Source: an uncultured Solobacterium sp. (GTDB lineage: Bacteria > Bacillota_I > Bacilli_A > Erysipelotrichales > Erysipelotrichaceae). From it: DNA of 28,405 nt. A program made the position numbers and the translations under genes. This document shows positions 7,672 through 15,839 of the stretch, piece after piece; position 1 is the first letter of the stretch; each line of letters opens with the position of its first letter. Where the stretch lies: NCBI GenBank assembly GCA_927911475.1, contig CAKMPP010000030.1, positions 1 to 28,405 on the forward strand. Direction: 5' to 3'. Below the pieces are notes generated by a model. The model saw nothing but the letters and a program-made list of their open reading frames with translations, ran no database searches and was not told the DNA's origin.

Positions 7672-8331
7672 ATGTATTTTCCTTTCTGATTAACTCCGTC
7701 AGCTCGTGTATATCCTTTACAAGTATATCTGCTTTTGATTGATCCTGGTAGAAGCGATCATCAATTCTCGCAACGGTTTTTATTCCAGCTGAGATACCTG
7801 CTTGTATCCCTGCTTTACTATCTTCATAAACCAAGCACTCTTCTTTACGTACTTGTAGTGCCTCTTGGGCAAGTAAATAGATATCTGGATATGGTTTTGA
7901 ACGTTTGCAGTTTTCTCCACTTTCAATAAAGTCAAAGTATCTCAAGATTCCCATTTCCTTTAGGCTTGTCACAATCAAGTCATATGACGAGGCCGAACAT
8001 ACCGCTAACTTTAAGCCCATCTTCTTCATCTGTTGTAATTCTTGCGGTACACCTGGAAACATAATCTCTTCAAAGTGGATTGGGTGTTCCACATTAAAGT
8101 ATCTTTCATTATTTTCACGAATCACTTCAAGAGGGACTTTACCATTAGCATTTTATACAACATCTCATATGTTTTCTGCATTGTTGTGCCGATGATTTGA
8201 TAGATATTCTCTACAGGCCCTTCATATCCATACGCACGCATCTGTGCAACTGTCCCTTGCATATAATAGTATTCGCTATCGTAAAGAATACCGTCCATGT
8301 CAAACAATACCGCTTTTATCATATACAGCAT
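7655..8331 (-). CDS. HAD-family phosphatase/phosphoglucomutase-like (frameshifted)
   Basis: This is a cytoplasmic HAD hydrolase of the beta-phosphoglucomutase-like subfamily. Motif I is FDMDGILYDSE (nucleophile Asp and acid/base Asp). Motif II Ser is in AVCSASS, the Lys motif in CKRSKPYPDIY, and motif III in YEDSKAGIQAG. Two open pieces, 8122-8331 and 7655-8125, join if one A is restored in CTAATGG near 8145 (AAA read as AA). That gives NGKVPLEVIREN across the break and 225 residues in total. The start could be the ATG at 8331 or the one at 8322 (MIKAVLFDMDG); neither has a clear Shine-Dalgarno. It lies between fba and murA, a position not occupied by a HAD gene in Bacillus. Substrate unknown. 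Confidence 0.8.
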
Positions 8332-8352
8332 TTTACATGAATTTTCGTATCC

Positions 8353-8381
8353 ATTCTAGATGTATGCAAAAGTTTGCACAA
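8353..8381 (-). promoter_or_regulatory. Predicted promoter of the HAD-murA unit
   Basis: On minus, -35 TTGTGC (8376-8381) and -10 TAGAAT (8353-8358, 5/6) are 17 nt apart. The site lies between the fba terminator and the HAD start. Confidence 0.45.
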
Positions 8382-8399
8382 TCATTATACAACGAGATA

Positions 8400-8425
8400 G
8401 AAAAAAGAGGCCCACGTGAGCCTCT
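8400..8425 (-). terminator. Terminator of fba
   Basis: On minus, AGAGGC pairs with GCCTCT around an 8-nt loop, followed by TTTTTT. It lies 18 nt past the fba stop. Confidence 0.85.
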
Positions 8426-8443
8426 ATATCACTCAATTTGTAA

Positions 8444-9309
8444 TTAAGCTTTGTCAGCGGAACCGAATTGGTTAACCATTTCGATTACCTTAGCAACGAT
8501 TGCGTCAGCACCTGGTTTGAGTAACTTACGTGGGTCAAAGCCCTTACCCTGTTGGTCCTTACCAGCTTCGATGTATTCACGAGTTGCCTTAGCAAATACA
8601 ATCTGTAAGTCTGTATTTACGTTGATCTTAGATACACCCATTGTGATAGCCTTGTGTACTTGGTCAAATGGGATACCAGAACCACCGTGTAATACTAATG
8701 GCTTACCATTACAGCAGCATCGATTTCTGATAATCTTTCGAAATTTAATCCTGCCCAGTCTGCTGGATAAACACCGTGGATGTTACCGATACCTGCAGCT
8801 AAGAAATCAACGCCTAATGAAGCGATTTCTGCGCATTCCTTTGGATCAGCCAATTCACCGTTAGATGTAACGCCATCCTCTGTACCACCGATACCACCAA
8901 CTTCACATTCTACAGATACACCCTGTGAATGAGCTAACTTGATGATTTCCTTTGACTTCTCTAAGTTCTCTGCGAAATCATAGTGAGAACCGTCGAACAT
9001 TACAGATGTGAAACCTGCTTCGATGCAAGCCTTAGCACCTTCAAATGTTCCGTGATCCAAGTGTAAAGCAACTGGAACTGTAATACCCATATGGTCATGA
9101 ATGTTCTTAACCATATCTGCACACTGCTTGAAACCACACATATACTTCGCTGCACCTTCAGAAACCTGAAGAATGACAGGAGAGTTTGCCTGCTGGCAAG
9201 CAGCTAAGATAGCCTTTGTCCATTCCATGTTATTGATGTTGAAAGCACCAATTGCATAATGACCTTCATGAGCCTTTTCAATCATTTCTTTTGCTGAAAC
9301 TAATACCAT
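8444..9309 (-). CDS. fba: Class II fructose-bisphosphate aldolase (frameshifted)
   Basis: This zinc-dependent aldolase splits fructose 1,6-bisphosphate into DHAP and glyceraldehyde 3-phosphate in glycolysis. Seen motifs are NINNMEW, LHLDHGTFE (metal and catalytic residues), the second-metal Glu in VECEVGGIGG, and GNIHGVYP. After the break come LHGGSGIP and KINVNTDLQ. Two frames (8695-9309 and the one ending at 8444) join if one A is restored in GTAATGGTAAG near 8709, giving DAAVNGKPLVLHGGSG and 288 residues. An intact aldolase is expected for a glycolytic organism, so sequence error is likely. Shine-Dalgarno AAGGAGG precedes the ATG at 9309. It is flanked by terminators, so probably monocistronic. 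Confidence 0.93.
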
Positions 9310-9373
9310 GAGATTATTCCTCCTTATTTAGCGTTTTCATATTAAACTATTTCTGAACATTTTTAAAGTAGCA

Positions 9374-9404
9374 TGATAAAAAAAGGCTGTTTTTTCAGCC
9401 TTTT
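9374..9404 (-). terminator. Terminator of rpoE
   Basis: On minus, AAAAGGCTG pairs with CAGCCTTTT around a 6-nt loop, ending in a run of seven T. It begins 6 nt past the rpoE stop. Confidence 0.9.
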
Positions 9405-9409
9405 ATCAT

Positions 9410-9748
9410 TTAATTATCGAATGCGTCATCGCCCTTTGGTAAATCTAGACCAGCAACTTCAATTGGCTCATCTAATTCATCATCCTCAAGTTCGATTTCT
9501 GATGTATCGATATGAACCTCTTCAAACTTACGACGGTTACGTAAATCCCACTTATTATTTTCTAAAGAAGCAAATCTATTATCCAACATTAAGTCACTAT
9601 AGAACTGTGCTTTTTTACGTCTGATTTTATCTTCAGGAATATCCATTGTCTTTACAATTTCATCCCAAATCTTTGAGAAATCTACTTCTCTTTTTCTTTT
9701 TTTGAGCCAATTGTAGGCTACATCCGTCATAGTCTCATTGTTAACCAT
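9410..9748 (-). CDS. rpoE: RNA polymerase delta subunit
   Basis: Delta is a Gram-positive RNA polymerase accessory subunit that promotes enzyme recycling and sharpens promoter selection. The 112-residue protein has the N-terminal winged-helix HARE-HTH domain (MTDVAYNWLKKRKREVDF; KKAQFYSDLMLDNRF; NNKWDLR). An acidic tail follows (SEIELEDDELDEP). The tail is much shorter than the about 80 acidic residues of B. subtilis delta, but the stop is followed at once by a terminator, so the short tail looks genuine. Shine-Dalgarno AAAGGAG precedes the ATG. A strong promoter lies 49 nt upstream. Confidence 0.88.
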   Translation of the reverse strand: MVNNETMTDVAYNWLKKRKREVDFSKIWDEIVKTMDIPEDKIRRKKAQFYSDLMLDNRFASLENNKWDLRNRRKFEEVHIDTSEIELEDDELDEPIEVAGLDLPKGDDAFDN

Positions 9749-9796
9749 TGTAAATCTCCTTTATACAAATGCATGATATGCTTGCTTCGCCATGGC

Positions 9797-9825
9797 ACTA
9801 TACCCCAAGTTACAAATAAAGTCAA
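9797..9825 (-). promoter_or_regulatory. Sigma-A promoter of rpoE, overlapping the upstream stop codon
   Basis: On minus, -35 TTGACT (9820-9825) and -10 TATAGT (9797-9802) are 17 nt apart, near consensus. The TGA of the -35 is also the corrected stop codon of the DUF1934 gene (9822-9824). Confidence 0.8.
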
Positions 9826-10204
9826 ATATTTTTTACTGGGATAAATTCCCAGCGTAAATTCTGATGAAGTACGACCTCTTTATTCATAATCAACTGATAC
9901 TCAACACTCCAATACGCATCACACTTTTCCGCATGACAAAGCCTTGTCTGCATGTACATTTTCCGTACTGAGAGTTCACAACACTTTCTCCATCTTTATC
10001 ATCAAAGAGAGTAATTTTTGTATGAACATCTGCTTTTCGCTCGAAAGAAATATAATCATCACCGAAGTAAACCTGATGCGATCCCCGTTCGTTTTCCTCG
10101 CGATAGCGTAATGTATTTCCATCATATAAAGCATTTGTTTCCAATAAGATTTGTTTCTTATCTTCCAACAAATCATGTTGTATCAGTTTGACCGTTATAC
10201 GCAT
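9822..10204 (-). CDS. DUF1934 (YwiB-like) beta-barrel protein (frameshifted)
   Basis: This is a small cytoplasmic calycin-like protein of unknown function. The readable frame gives MRITVKLIQHDLLEDKKQ and continues to SQYGK, then degenerates (CTCRQGF) and stops at 9890. Adding one A to the AAAA run at 9959-9962 restores a typical C-terminus. That reads YGKMYMQTRLCHAEK, then WSVEYQLIM, and ends LRWEFIPVKNI at a TGA at 9822-9824, for 127 residues. I prefer the ATG at 10204, preceded by GGAAGG, over the GTG at 10210. The family member ywiB lies upstream of argS-rpoE in B. subtilis; here it directly precedes rpoE, which supports the call. Confidence 0.72.
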
Positions 10205-10222
10205 ATTCACCTTCCGTGAATG

Positions 10223-10250
10223 ATTATATGCGAACTTAGTCTCCTGTCAA
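10223..10250 (-). promoter_or_regulatory. Consensus sigma-A promoter of the DUF1934 gene
   Basis: On minus, perfect TTGACA (10245-10250) and perfect TATAAT (10223-10228) are 16 nt apart. The predicted leader is only about 12 nt and consists almost wholly of the ribosome site. Confidence 0.8.
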
Positions 10251-10263
10251 CCATTGCGCCCAT

Positions 10264-10293
10264 AAAAAAACTTCCATCATGATTGATGGAAGT
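10264..10293 (-). terminator. Terminator after the 155-aa gene
   Basis: On minus, ACTTCCATCA pairs with TGATGGAAGT (10 bp, 4-nt loop) and runs into seven T. It lies 12 nt past the stop at 10305. Confidence 0.9.
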
Positions 10294-10304
10294 AATTTAT
10301 TAAA

Positions 10305-10772
10305 TTATTCGTTGAAGGCGATAAGATATAGTGTTTTTGCACCAAATCCACTTACAGTAAGTGGAAGTGTCATTATCACTTTTTCTTCATGATTCGCATT
10401 TTTATAAAGACCGACCCTATACGTCTTGCCCATTTCGACATCAAATTCAAACTCAATATCCGTTGCGTAGTAATTTTTGTTTTTTACTACAATGCCATTC
10501 TCTGTCATTTGAAAACTACCCACAAAGGTATGATGACCTGGTTCTAACGCTATGATTGTATCTAGCATTTGCCCCTTGATTGGATAATATATAGCCGCAT
10601 CTTTACCATCGATTGTTGAAACATCTCCATAGAAATGCACGATAGCTTTTGTTGTACTTGCCGCAACAAGTTCTGCTTCTGCGTTCTTCCGCTTCATTTG
10701 AAGTGTGATAAATACCACAAATGCAATAGCCCATACAACAAGCATCCCCGCCACCATAAATGTTGGATTCAT
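10305..10772 (-). CDS. Membrane-anchored protein of unknown function
   Basis: This is a 155-residue protein I do not recognise. One transmembrane segment lies at about residues 7-24 (VAGMLVVWAIAFVVFITL), followed by a basic stretch (QMKRKNAEAE). The remaining 120 residues look beta-rich (AIVHFYGD, AAIYYPIKGQ, HHTFVGSF, IEFEFDVEMGKTYRVGLYK), perhaps a small sandwich domain. The N-terminus has little charge and a basic segment follows the helix, suggesting N-out with a cytoplasmic C-terminal domain, but this is uncertain. GAGG lies before the ATG at 10772. It is followed by a strong terminator. The 126-nt gap before it holds no gene that I can see. Confidence 0.55.
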   Translation of the reverse strand: MNPTFMVAGMLVVWAIAFVVFITLQMKRKNAEAELVAASTTKAIVHFYGDVSTIDGKDAAIYYPIKGQMLDTIIALEPGHHTFVGSFQMTENGIVVKNKNYYATDIEFEFDVEMGKTYRVGLYKNANHEEKVIMTLPLTVSGFGAKTLYLIAFNE

Positions 10773-10898
10773 ATTTTACCTCACATTTGCTCCGATTGAG
10801 CATTTTTTCTTTTAACACTATTATACATGTGCTTTTTCGTTATATCCTGTAAATAACAGTGTATTTTTTTGTATATATTATGATTTCAACCAATCAAA

Positions 10899-11285
10899 CT
10901 ATAATTTCCTGGCAGCCGAAAGCAACATTTGTTTACGGAATGCTGTCATCATAAGCCAAATTGGTCCTACCAAAACTACAAGCAATGGTAAAATATATGG
11001 CAAACTTTCAAGTAGTGCTACCATGTACCGCTTACTTGGACCACCATTGAAAATTGTATTAATAGCCTCTGCTGTATGATTGAGTAGATTATATAGAGCA
11101 GAGTTTGTATCTGCACTGGAAAGTATAACGAAAACGACCACAAAGAAAAGCGTTAGCCATAGCCCAACCAAGAAAATAATATACTTTGATACTTGATTAC
11201 ATATCGTAACGCGCTGTTGTAATGTTAACCCATCTAATTCAGGAATATCCTTTGTCCACTTTTTTGCACGTTCTTCTTGATTCAT
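10899..11285 (-). CDS. Two-helix membrane protein coupled to the HD gene
   Basis: This is a 128-residue protein I do not recognise. A soluble N-terminus (MNQEERAKKWTKDIPELDG) precedes a first transmembrane helix at about residues 35-58 (YIIFLVGLWLTLFFVVVFV). A loop rich in Asn and Ser follows (TAEAINTIFNGGPSKR). A second helix lies at about 92-114 (LPYILPLLVVLVGPIWLMM), with a basic tail. Its ATG overlaps the stop of the HD phosphohydrolase (ATGA), so its synthesis is probably tied to that enzyme. Whether it anchors or regulates the HD protein is inference only. Confidence 0.6.
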   Translation of the reverse strand: MNQEERAKKWTKDIPELDGLTLQQRVTICNQVSKYIIFLVGLWLTLFFVVVFVILSSADTNSALYNLLNHTAEAINTIFNGGPSKRYMVALLESLPYILPLLVVLVGPIWLMMTAFRKQMLLSAARKL

Positions 11286-12504
11286 TTGGCCTGTTCAACT
11301 CCTTTTGGATAGTAGACACTAAATTCATCATGAACCGGTCCATGCACTAAACTATATACAACATTGGATGCGTTTGACATTTCCACTATCGTACCATCCT
11401 TTTTCTTTACCCAAACTGCATCTCCTCTACTATCTGTATATGGTTCATATGGTTTTTGATACACCTCATCCTTGACCAATAATAATCCAAGTTATATCCA
11501 GCCTTCTTTAACTGATGACGAAGTTTACGATTATTTGCAGGATTACTTTCTGCATACGCAAATAATTTACGGTCTCGAATACGTAACGCAAAATCACGTA
11601 CGATTGGGTCTTTATGTTCACATAATCTTGAGAAACCATAACTAAATGCATATTCATCTAACATGAAATACTGTTTCAAAGAAATCTTCTTCCCTGTTAA
11701 AACAGGCTTAAATAATGGAATGATAGCTGGATCACTAACACTCTTTAAATCTCTTAAACGCTTAAAAAGTAGATGTAGAATGGTTTCAAAACTACGTGCT
11801 ACTGGATGATAGTAAATCTGCCAATACATATGATAGCGAGCCATGATGTAGTTTTCCACTGCGTATACACCACTTTCCTTTACTACCAAGCGGTTGCCAT
11901 CAACGACACGTAACGTACGTAAGATTCTCTCTAAATCAAACTCACCATATTTTGTACCTGTAAAGTATGCATCACGCAATAAGTAATCCATACGATCTGC
12001 ATCTAGTTGCGAACTGATCATCTGCACAAGTAATGGATTCTTACTCTTATGACGGATGACATCCGCAACATCCTTTGCTAACCCCTTCGCACAAGACTCT
12101 ATGATTTTTGTTATTTCTGTATTCTCTTCAATGATACGACAAGTAAATTCTTCATGTGATGTTCCTGTAACAGCTTCAAAGGCATGACTATATGGACCAT
12201 GACCAATATCATGCAGTAAACCTGCCAGCATAATCGTTACCTTATCATATTCATTTAATGCACTAACGATATCCGGAACCTCTGTTACCATACGACGCAC
12301 AATTTCATACACTCCTAGGGAGTGAGAAAAACGAGTATGCTCTGCACAATGGTACACAACATAAGCACCACCTAACTGACGAATGCGACGTAAACGTTGA
12401 AACCAACTGCTATTAACAATATCCCAGATTACCTGCAAATCAATATGTACATATCCATGTACAGGGTCTCGTAATACTTTTACTTCAGAAGTTTTTGCAA
12501 ACAT
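11282..12504 (-). CDS. YwfO-like HD-domain phosphohydrolase (frameshifted near C-terminus)
   Basis: This is a metal-dependent HD hydrolase related to dGTP triphosphohydrolases. YwfO-type enzymes of Gram-positives act on nucleoside triphosphates; the exact substrate here is unknown. Metal ligands are visible as the His in TRFSHSLGVYE, His-Asp in LLHDIGHGPYSHAFE, and the downstream Asp in SQLDADRMDYLLRD. The first frame ends prematurely at 11407 after YNLDYYWS. Restoring one T in TATTATTGGTC near 11478 continues it as YNLDYYLVKDEVYQ to the stop at 11282. The total is then 407 residues, ending in the conserved DGTIVEMSNASNVV region. AGGAGG lies inside the end of ispF. It is coupled to a membrane protein downstream. 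Confidence 0.82.
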
Positions 12505-12507
12505 AAA

Positions 12508-12984
12508 CTAGTCCTCCTTTATAAGAAGTACAACTGCTTGTGCTTGTACACCTTCCGACTTCCCAACAAAACCTAAGCCTTCTCCACGTGTTGCTTTCAC
12601 ACTGACGCTATTCAGATGACATTCTAAAGCGTTTGCGATATTCTCACGCATAGACTGAATATGTGGTGCCATCTTTGGCTTTTCAATCATAATAAGACTA
12701 TCAACATTTCCAATCACATATCCACGCTCACGCATCATGATGCCAACCTGCGTAAGAATCTTTATTGAATCAGCACCTTCCCATTTTGGATCGGTATCTG
12801 GAAACCATTTCCCAAGATCACCTAATGCAAGTGCACCAAGGATAGCTTCCGCAACCGCATGGCATAACGCATCCGCATCACTATGTCCTACAAGTCCTAG
12901 TTCTGAAGGAATCTCCACACCACCTAAGATGAGTTTTCTTCCTTCTGCTAGGCGATGAATATCTGTCGATTGTCCGATTCTCAT
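12508..12984 (-). CDS. ispF: 2-C-methyl-D-erythritol 2,4-cyclodiphosphate synthase
   Basis: IspF makes MEcPP from CDP-methylerythritol 2-phosphate in the MEP isoprenoid pathway, so this organism probably makes isoprenoids by that route. The 158-residue protein starts MRIGQSTDIHRL, with the metal-binding Asp8 and His10. It continues with GGVEIPS, GHSDADALCHA (third metal His) and VSVKATRGEGLGFVG. The N-terminal GQST replaces the commoner GxGxD spacing but is seen in the Gram-positive form. AAGGAGG precedes the ATG. The HD gene follows 3 nt later. The 181-nt gap to cca shows no gene. Confidence 0.94.
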   Translation of the reverse strand: MRIGQSTDIHRLAEGRKLILGGVEIPSELGLVGHSDADALCHAVAEAILGALALGDLGKWFPDTDPKWEGADSIKILTQVGIMMRERGYVIGNVDSLIMIEKPKMAPHIQSMRENIANALECHLNSVSVKATRGEGLGFVGKSEGVQAQAVVLLIKED

Positions 12985-13153
12985 TTAAAATCCTCCTTAT
13001 AGTAAATTGTTTTTATTCCTAAATCATTTATGTTCTATGATAATCATAAGATGTTGTGGAATGAAATAAAAGGAGAAATCAGATAAATACGCGCATTTCA
13101 TGCGATATTTGACACTATTATGAGGATTTATATCCATTCTTGAATAATCCAAC

Positions 13154-13159
13154 TATAAT
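13154..13159 (+). promoter_or_regulatory. -10 element directly before cca, possibly leaderless
   Basis: Perfect TATAAT ends 6 nt before the cca ATG, so +1 would be the start codon itself. No Shine-Dalgarno is present. No good -35 is seen at 16-18 nt. A TTGACA at 13109-13114 lacks a matching -10. Confidence 0.4.
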
Positions 13160-13165
13160 AGAATT

Positions 13166-14347
13166 ATGAAAATTCAGATTCCAGATTACATCCAAGTTCT
13201 CATCAACTTGTTAAATCAAAATGGTTATAGTGCATATGTTGTTGGTGGTGCAATTCGTAATGCATTGTTGGAACTACCAATCCACGATTACGACTTAACA
13301 ACAGATGCAACTCCACAAGAGATGTTGCAAGTATTCTCTAACTACCGTGTATTTCAAACGGGCATTCAGCACGGCACTATTACTGTACTGTCTAATAAAC
13401 AGCCTGTTGAAATTACTACGTTCCGGAGTGAGAATATCTACGAAGACCATCGCCATCCATCTGGAGTCTCATTCTCTAAGAGTATCGAGGAAGATTGTAA
13501 ACGTCGTGACTTTACGATTAACGCACTATGCTATAACAATAGCGAAGGCTTAATCGACTTCTTTGGTGGTATTAATGATTTACAACATAAAATAATCCGT
13601 TGCATCGGTAATCCACATGAGCGTATTGATGAAGATGCACTGCGTATTCTACGCGCATTACGCTTTGCAGGAAGACTCTCATTTAAAATCGAAGAGAAAA
13701 CTGCAACCGCAATACACAAACAAAAAGATTTACTACACTATATCTCAGAAGAACGCATTCATAACGAGTGGGTTGGTATTCTAGAAACAAATACCCTCCC
13801 TTCTATCCTTTCAGAATATAGTGATGTCATTCAGATATTTATTCCTGAATTAACCAATAGCATAATCCAATACACTTTAAACGCAATTATTCGATCTCCG
13901 CTTGACGCAAATATTCGCATGGCAATTCTACTCAAGGATATCCCTAACGTAAAGGAAATCTTAGAACGTCTAAAATATTCAGGCGCAGAACAAACTGTGA
14001 TTCTAAACTGTATCAAACATTCAACAAAAAGTCTTATATCCAAGATTGAATTAAAACAGTTCTTATCTAAACTGAATATTCCATTCGATATCTATCATAC
14101 ATATCGCTATGCAATTGATAAAGATTACCCAAGATATAACATGCTTGCATACTATCATGAAATACAAGATGCTAGCGAACCCTACCTACTAAAGCATCTT
14201 GCGATAGACGGTAATACCATCAAAGGGCTTGGTTATCAGGGAAAAGAAATCGCAGATGTATTACATGCATGTTTAGATGAAGTCATTCATCATCCCGAAA
14301 ATAACGATACTAAAATTCTCATAGACATGATAAAACGCACTAACTAG
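13166..14347 (+). CDS. cca: CCA tRNA nucleotidyltransferase
   Basis: This enzyme adds or repairs the 3'-CCA end of tRNAs without a nucleic acid template. The 393-residue class II enzyme has the head motif VVGGAIRNALL and the catalytic DYDLTTDATP (two metal-binding Asp). It also has the RRDFTINALCYN block and the neck motif EDALRILRALRFAG. Length fits the Bacillus-type enzyme (about 400). The ATG at 13166 lacks a Shine-Dalgarno but is the only start that fits the family N-terminus. It is alone on plus. Its stop lies inside a terminator stem and overlaps the convergent GNAT gene by 4 nt. Confidence 0.95.
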   Translation: MKIQIPDYIQVLINLLNQNGYSAYVVGGAIRNALLELPIHDYDLTTDATPQEMLQVFSNYRVFQTGIQHGTITVLSNKQPVEITTFRSENIYEDHRHPSGVSFSKSIEEDCKRRDFTINALCYNNSEGLIDFFGGINDLQHKIIRCIGNPHERIDEDALRILRALRFAGRLSFKIEEKTATAIHKQKDLLHYISEERIHNEWVGILETNTLPSILSEYSDVIQIFIPELTNSIIQYTLNAIIRSPLDANIRMAILLKDIPNVKEILERLKYSGAEQTVILNCIKHSTKSLISKIELKQFLSKLNIPFDIYHTYRYAIDKDYPRYNMLAYYHEIQDASEPYLLKHLAIDGNTIKGLGYQGKEIADVLHACLDEVIHHPENNDTKILIDMIKRTN

Positions 14348-14356
14348 TGCGTTTTT
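14332..14356. terminator. Terminator spanning the cca stop codon
   Basis: AAAACGCACTA (14332-14342) pairs with TAGTGCGTTTT (14345-14355), with extra T following on plus. The cca TAG (14345-14347) is in the stem. On minus the hairpin begins within the last codons of the GNAT gene and is followed by TTTT, so it may serve both strands. Confidence 0.75.
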
Positions 14357-14865
14357 CTTTTTAAAATGTTTTTTTGATAGGCAATACGCTTATCTCCATT
14401 ATCCAGGTATATTGTTCCGCATGCATGGTAACCTAGTTTGGCTAAAAATGTTCGCATTGGAATATTATCATGGTGTGTATCAATACGAATATCCTGTAGT
14501 TGATGTTCTATCGCTATCTTTTCCGCAAACTCCATCATATAACGAGCAACACCCTTGCCCTTGTAGTCTTTACGTACCGCAATGCGATGTACAACGACAT
14601 AAGGATGATTATTCAACCATTGGCCATCTTCTATATAGTCATAGCTTGGCTCGTGTCCTGCAATGATATATGCAGTACCAACAATACGTTTTCCATCCAC
14701 AAGTACATAACTATTTCCCGCTTGTATATCCCGGGAAATAATCACTTCATTTGGATATCCATCTTGCCATTGAGGGATACCATTATCACACATACTTTTC
14801 TGCGCATCACGAATCACTTCTAAGATTTGATGGATATCTTCTATTTTACTTTTATGAATTTCCAT
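14344..14865 (-). CDS. GNAT-family N-acetyltransferase
   Basis: A 173-residue acetyl-CoA-dependent acyltransferase. The central acetyl-CoA site reads VVVHRIAVRKDYKGKGVARYMME, matching the R/Q-x-x-G-x-G/A pattern. The substrate-strand region (SYVLVDGKRIVGTAYI) and C-terminal FLAKLGYHACG are typical. The ATG at 14865 lies 14 nt inside the end of the flavoprotein gene, so the pair is likely co-transcribed. Its 3' end overlaps cca in the opposite direction by 4 nt. The acceptor substrate is unknown. Confidence 0.85.
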   Translation of the reverse strand: MEIHKSKIEDIHQILEVIRDAQKSMCDNGIPQWQDGYPNEVIISRDIQAGNSYVLVDGKRIVGTAYIIAGHEPSYDYIEDGQWLNNHPYVVVHRIAVRKDYKGKGVARYMMEFAEKIAIEHQLQDIRIDTHHDNIPMRTFLAKLGYHACGTIYLDNGDKRIAYQKNILKRKTH

Positions 14866-15412
14866 ACTGCTTGATAACTGCTTCTAACTTTCCACTTATA
14901 TCTACGCCCACAAGATCAATTCCATCTGCGTAGTAATATCTTACATCCTCAATCTTCCAGAACTCTTTGCATAATGTTTGTAGATAGGAGATTGCACAAT
15001 CATTTTCAGGCACATTTCCTCCTGCTGTTAAAATCAGCACCAACTTCTTCGCCTGACAAAGACTGTAATACTCGCCTGCTTCATTTAAGTCAAAGGTGAT
15101 ACCTTGCGTACATACTAGTTCTAAATATGCATGCAATACAGCAGGTAGTCCAAAATTCCAAAATGGAGCCGCAATCACAATCTCATCTGCCTTGGCAAAT
15201 TGCTTGGCATAACGATACATTTCATCTTGAAAATCATGGCTACGAGTATCCTTACAATACTGCTCTAAAGATGCTTTTTGAAGTGGTCGTATATTTTCTT
15301 CACCAAGATTCAATGTTTCCACAGTATCTGTAAGAGTTGATAAATACTTCTGTGCCAAGTCATATGTTCTTGAATTTTCACGGAATGCCGCATTTACAAA
15401 TAATACTGTCAT
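14852..15412 (-). CDS. Flavodoxin-fold NAD(P)H oxidoreductase (azoreductase-like)
   Basis: A 186-residue FMN-dependent NAD(P)H:quinone/azo reductase of the Flavodoxin_2 family, likely reducing quinones or nitro/azo compounds in the cytosol. The N-terminal strand-loop is MTVLFVNAAFRENSRTYDLA (FMN phosphate site). The family signature is APFWNFGLPAVLHAYLELV, followed by GITFDL and LILTAGG. It starts at the ATG at 15412 behind GGAAAGGAAG. That ribosome site can fold into a small hairpin (15420-15434). It overlaps the GNAT gene. The physiological substrate is not known. Confidence 0.85.
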   Translation of the reverse strand: MTVLFVNAAFRENSRTYDLAQKYLSTLTDTVETLNLGEENIRPLQKASLEQYCKDTRSHDFQDEMYRYAKQFAKADEIVIAAPFWNFGLPAVLHAYLELVCTQGITFDLNEAGEYYSLCQAKKLVLILTAGGNVPENDCAISYLQTLCKEFWKIEDVRYYYADGIDLVGVDISGKLEAVIKQYGNS

Positions 15413-15433
15413 ACTATCTTCCTTTCCTAAAGG

Positions 15434-15460
15434 ATAAAAGAAAGCAGGTAACCCTGCTTT
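15434..15460 (-). terminator. Terminator of darA
   Basis: On minus, AAAGCAGG pairs with CCTGCTTT around a 4-nt loop, followed by CTTTTATCC. The darA stop (15459-15461) overlaps the stem. Confidence 0.7.
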
Positions 15461-15782
15461 ATAGTTTCTTGAATTGTTCGATGTCTAATACAAAGATTGT
15501 CGCTCCACCGATTTGTACTTCAACCGGGAAAGACGCATATCTACCAACATCGTATGATGCTGTTGATGGGACAATTTCTGTACGACGCTTCGCTTCTTCA
15601 CCGATGACTGCGATACATTTATCTACAAGCTCATCTTCCGTACCAACGATAATGGTTGTGTTTCCAGCACGTAGGAATCCGCCAGTCGTTGCTAAACGTG
15701 TCATATAGAAATTATTCTTTGTAAGTGCAGCAGAAACTGCAGATGCATCATCATTGGATACAATTGCTAAGATCAGTTTCAT
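15459..15782 (-). CDS. darA: Cyclic di-AMP receptor, PII-like
   Basis: This is a 107-residue PII-like trimeric protein that binds cyclic di-AMP (DarA, also called PstA). Diagnostic stretches are MKLILAIVSNDDASAV, the conserved TRLATTGGFLRAGNTTIIVG that lines the nucleotide pocket, and PVEVQIGGATIFVLDIEQF. The ATG follows AGGAGG. It is followed by its own terminator. Its presence implies c-di-AMP signalling in this organism; the output of the receptor is not established in the family. Confidence 0.93.
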   Translation of the reverse strand: MKLILAIVSNDDASAVSAALTKNNFYMTRLATTGGFLRAGNTTIIVGTEDELVDKCIAVIGEEAKRRTEIVPSTASYDVGRYASFPVEVQIGGATIFVLDIEQFKKL

Positions 15783-15839
15783 AAGAGCCTCCTATTGTTA
15801 TTCCTATTTTATCATGATTCACTGTGAAAATGAGATGAA

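Noticed and set aside
8695..8720. Programmed frameshifting in fba
   Set aside because: No slippery heptamer or downstream structure is seen, and aldolases are not known to use it. The same kind of break occurs in seven unrelated genes here.
8451..8864. Open frame of 137 codons on plus
   Set aside because: It is antisense to fba and has no ribosome site; its length reflects the codon pattern of the opposite strand.
13109..13114. TTGACA as -35 of cca
   Set aside because: At 16-18 nt downstream only TATCCA-like sequence occurs, and the resulting leader would still lack a ribosome site.
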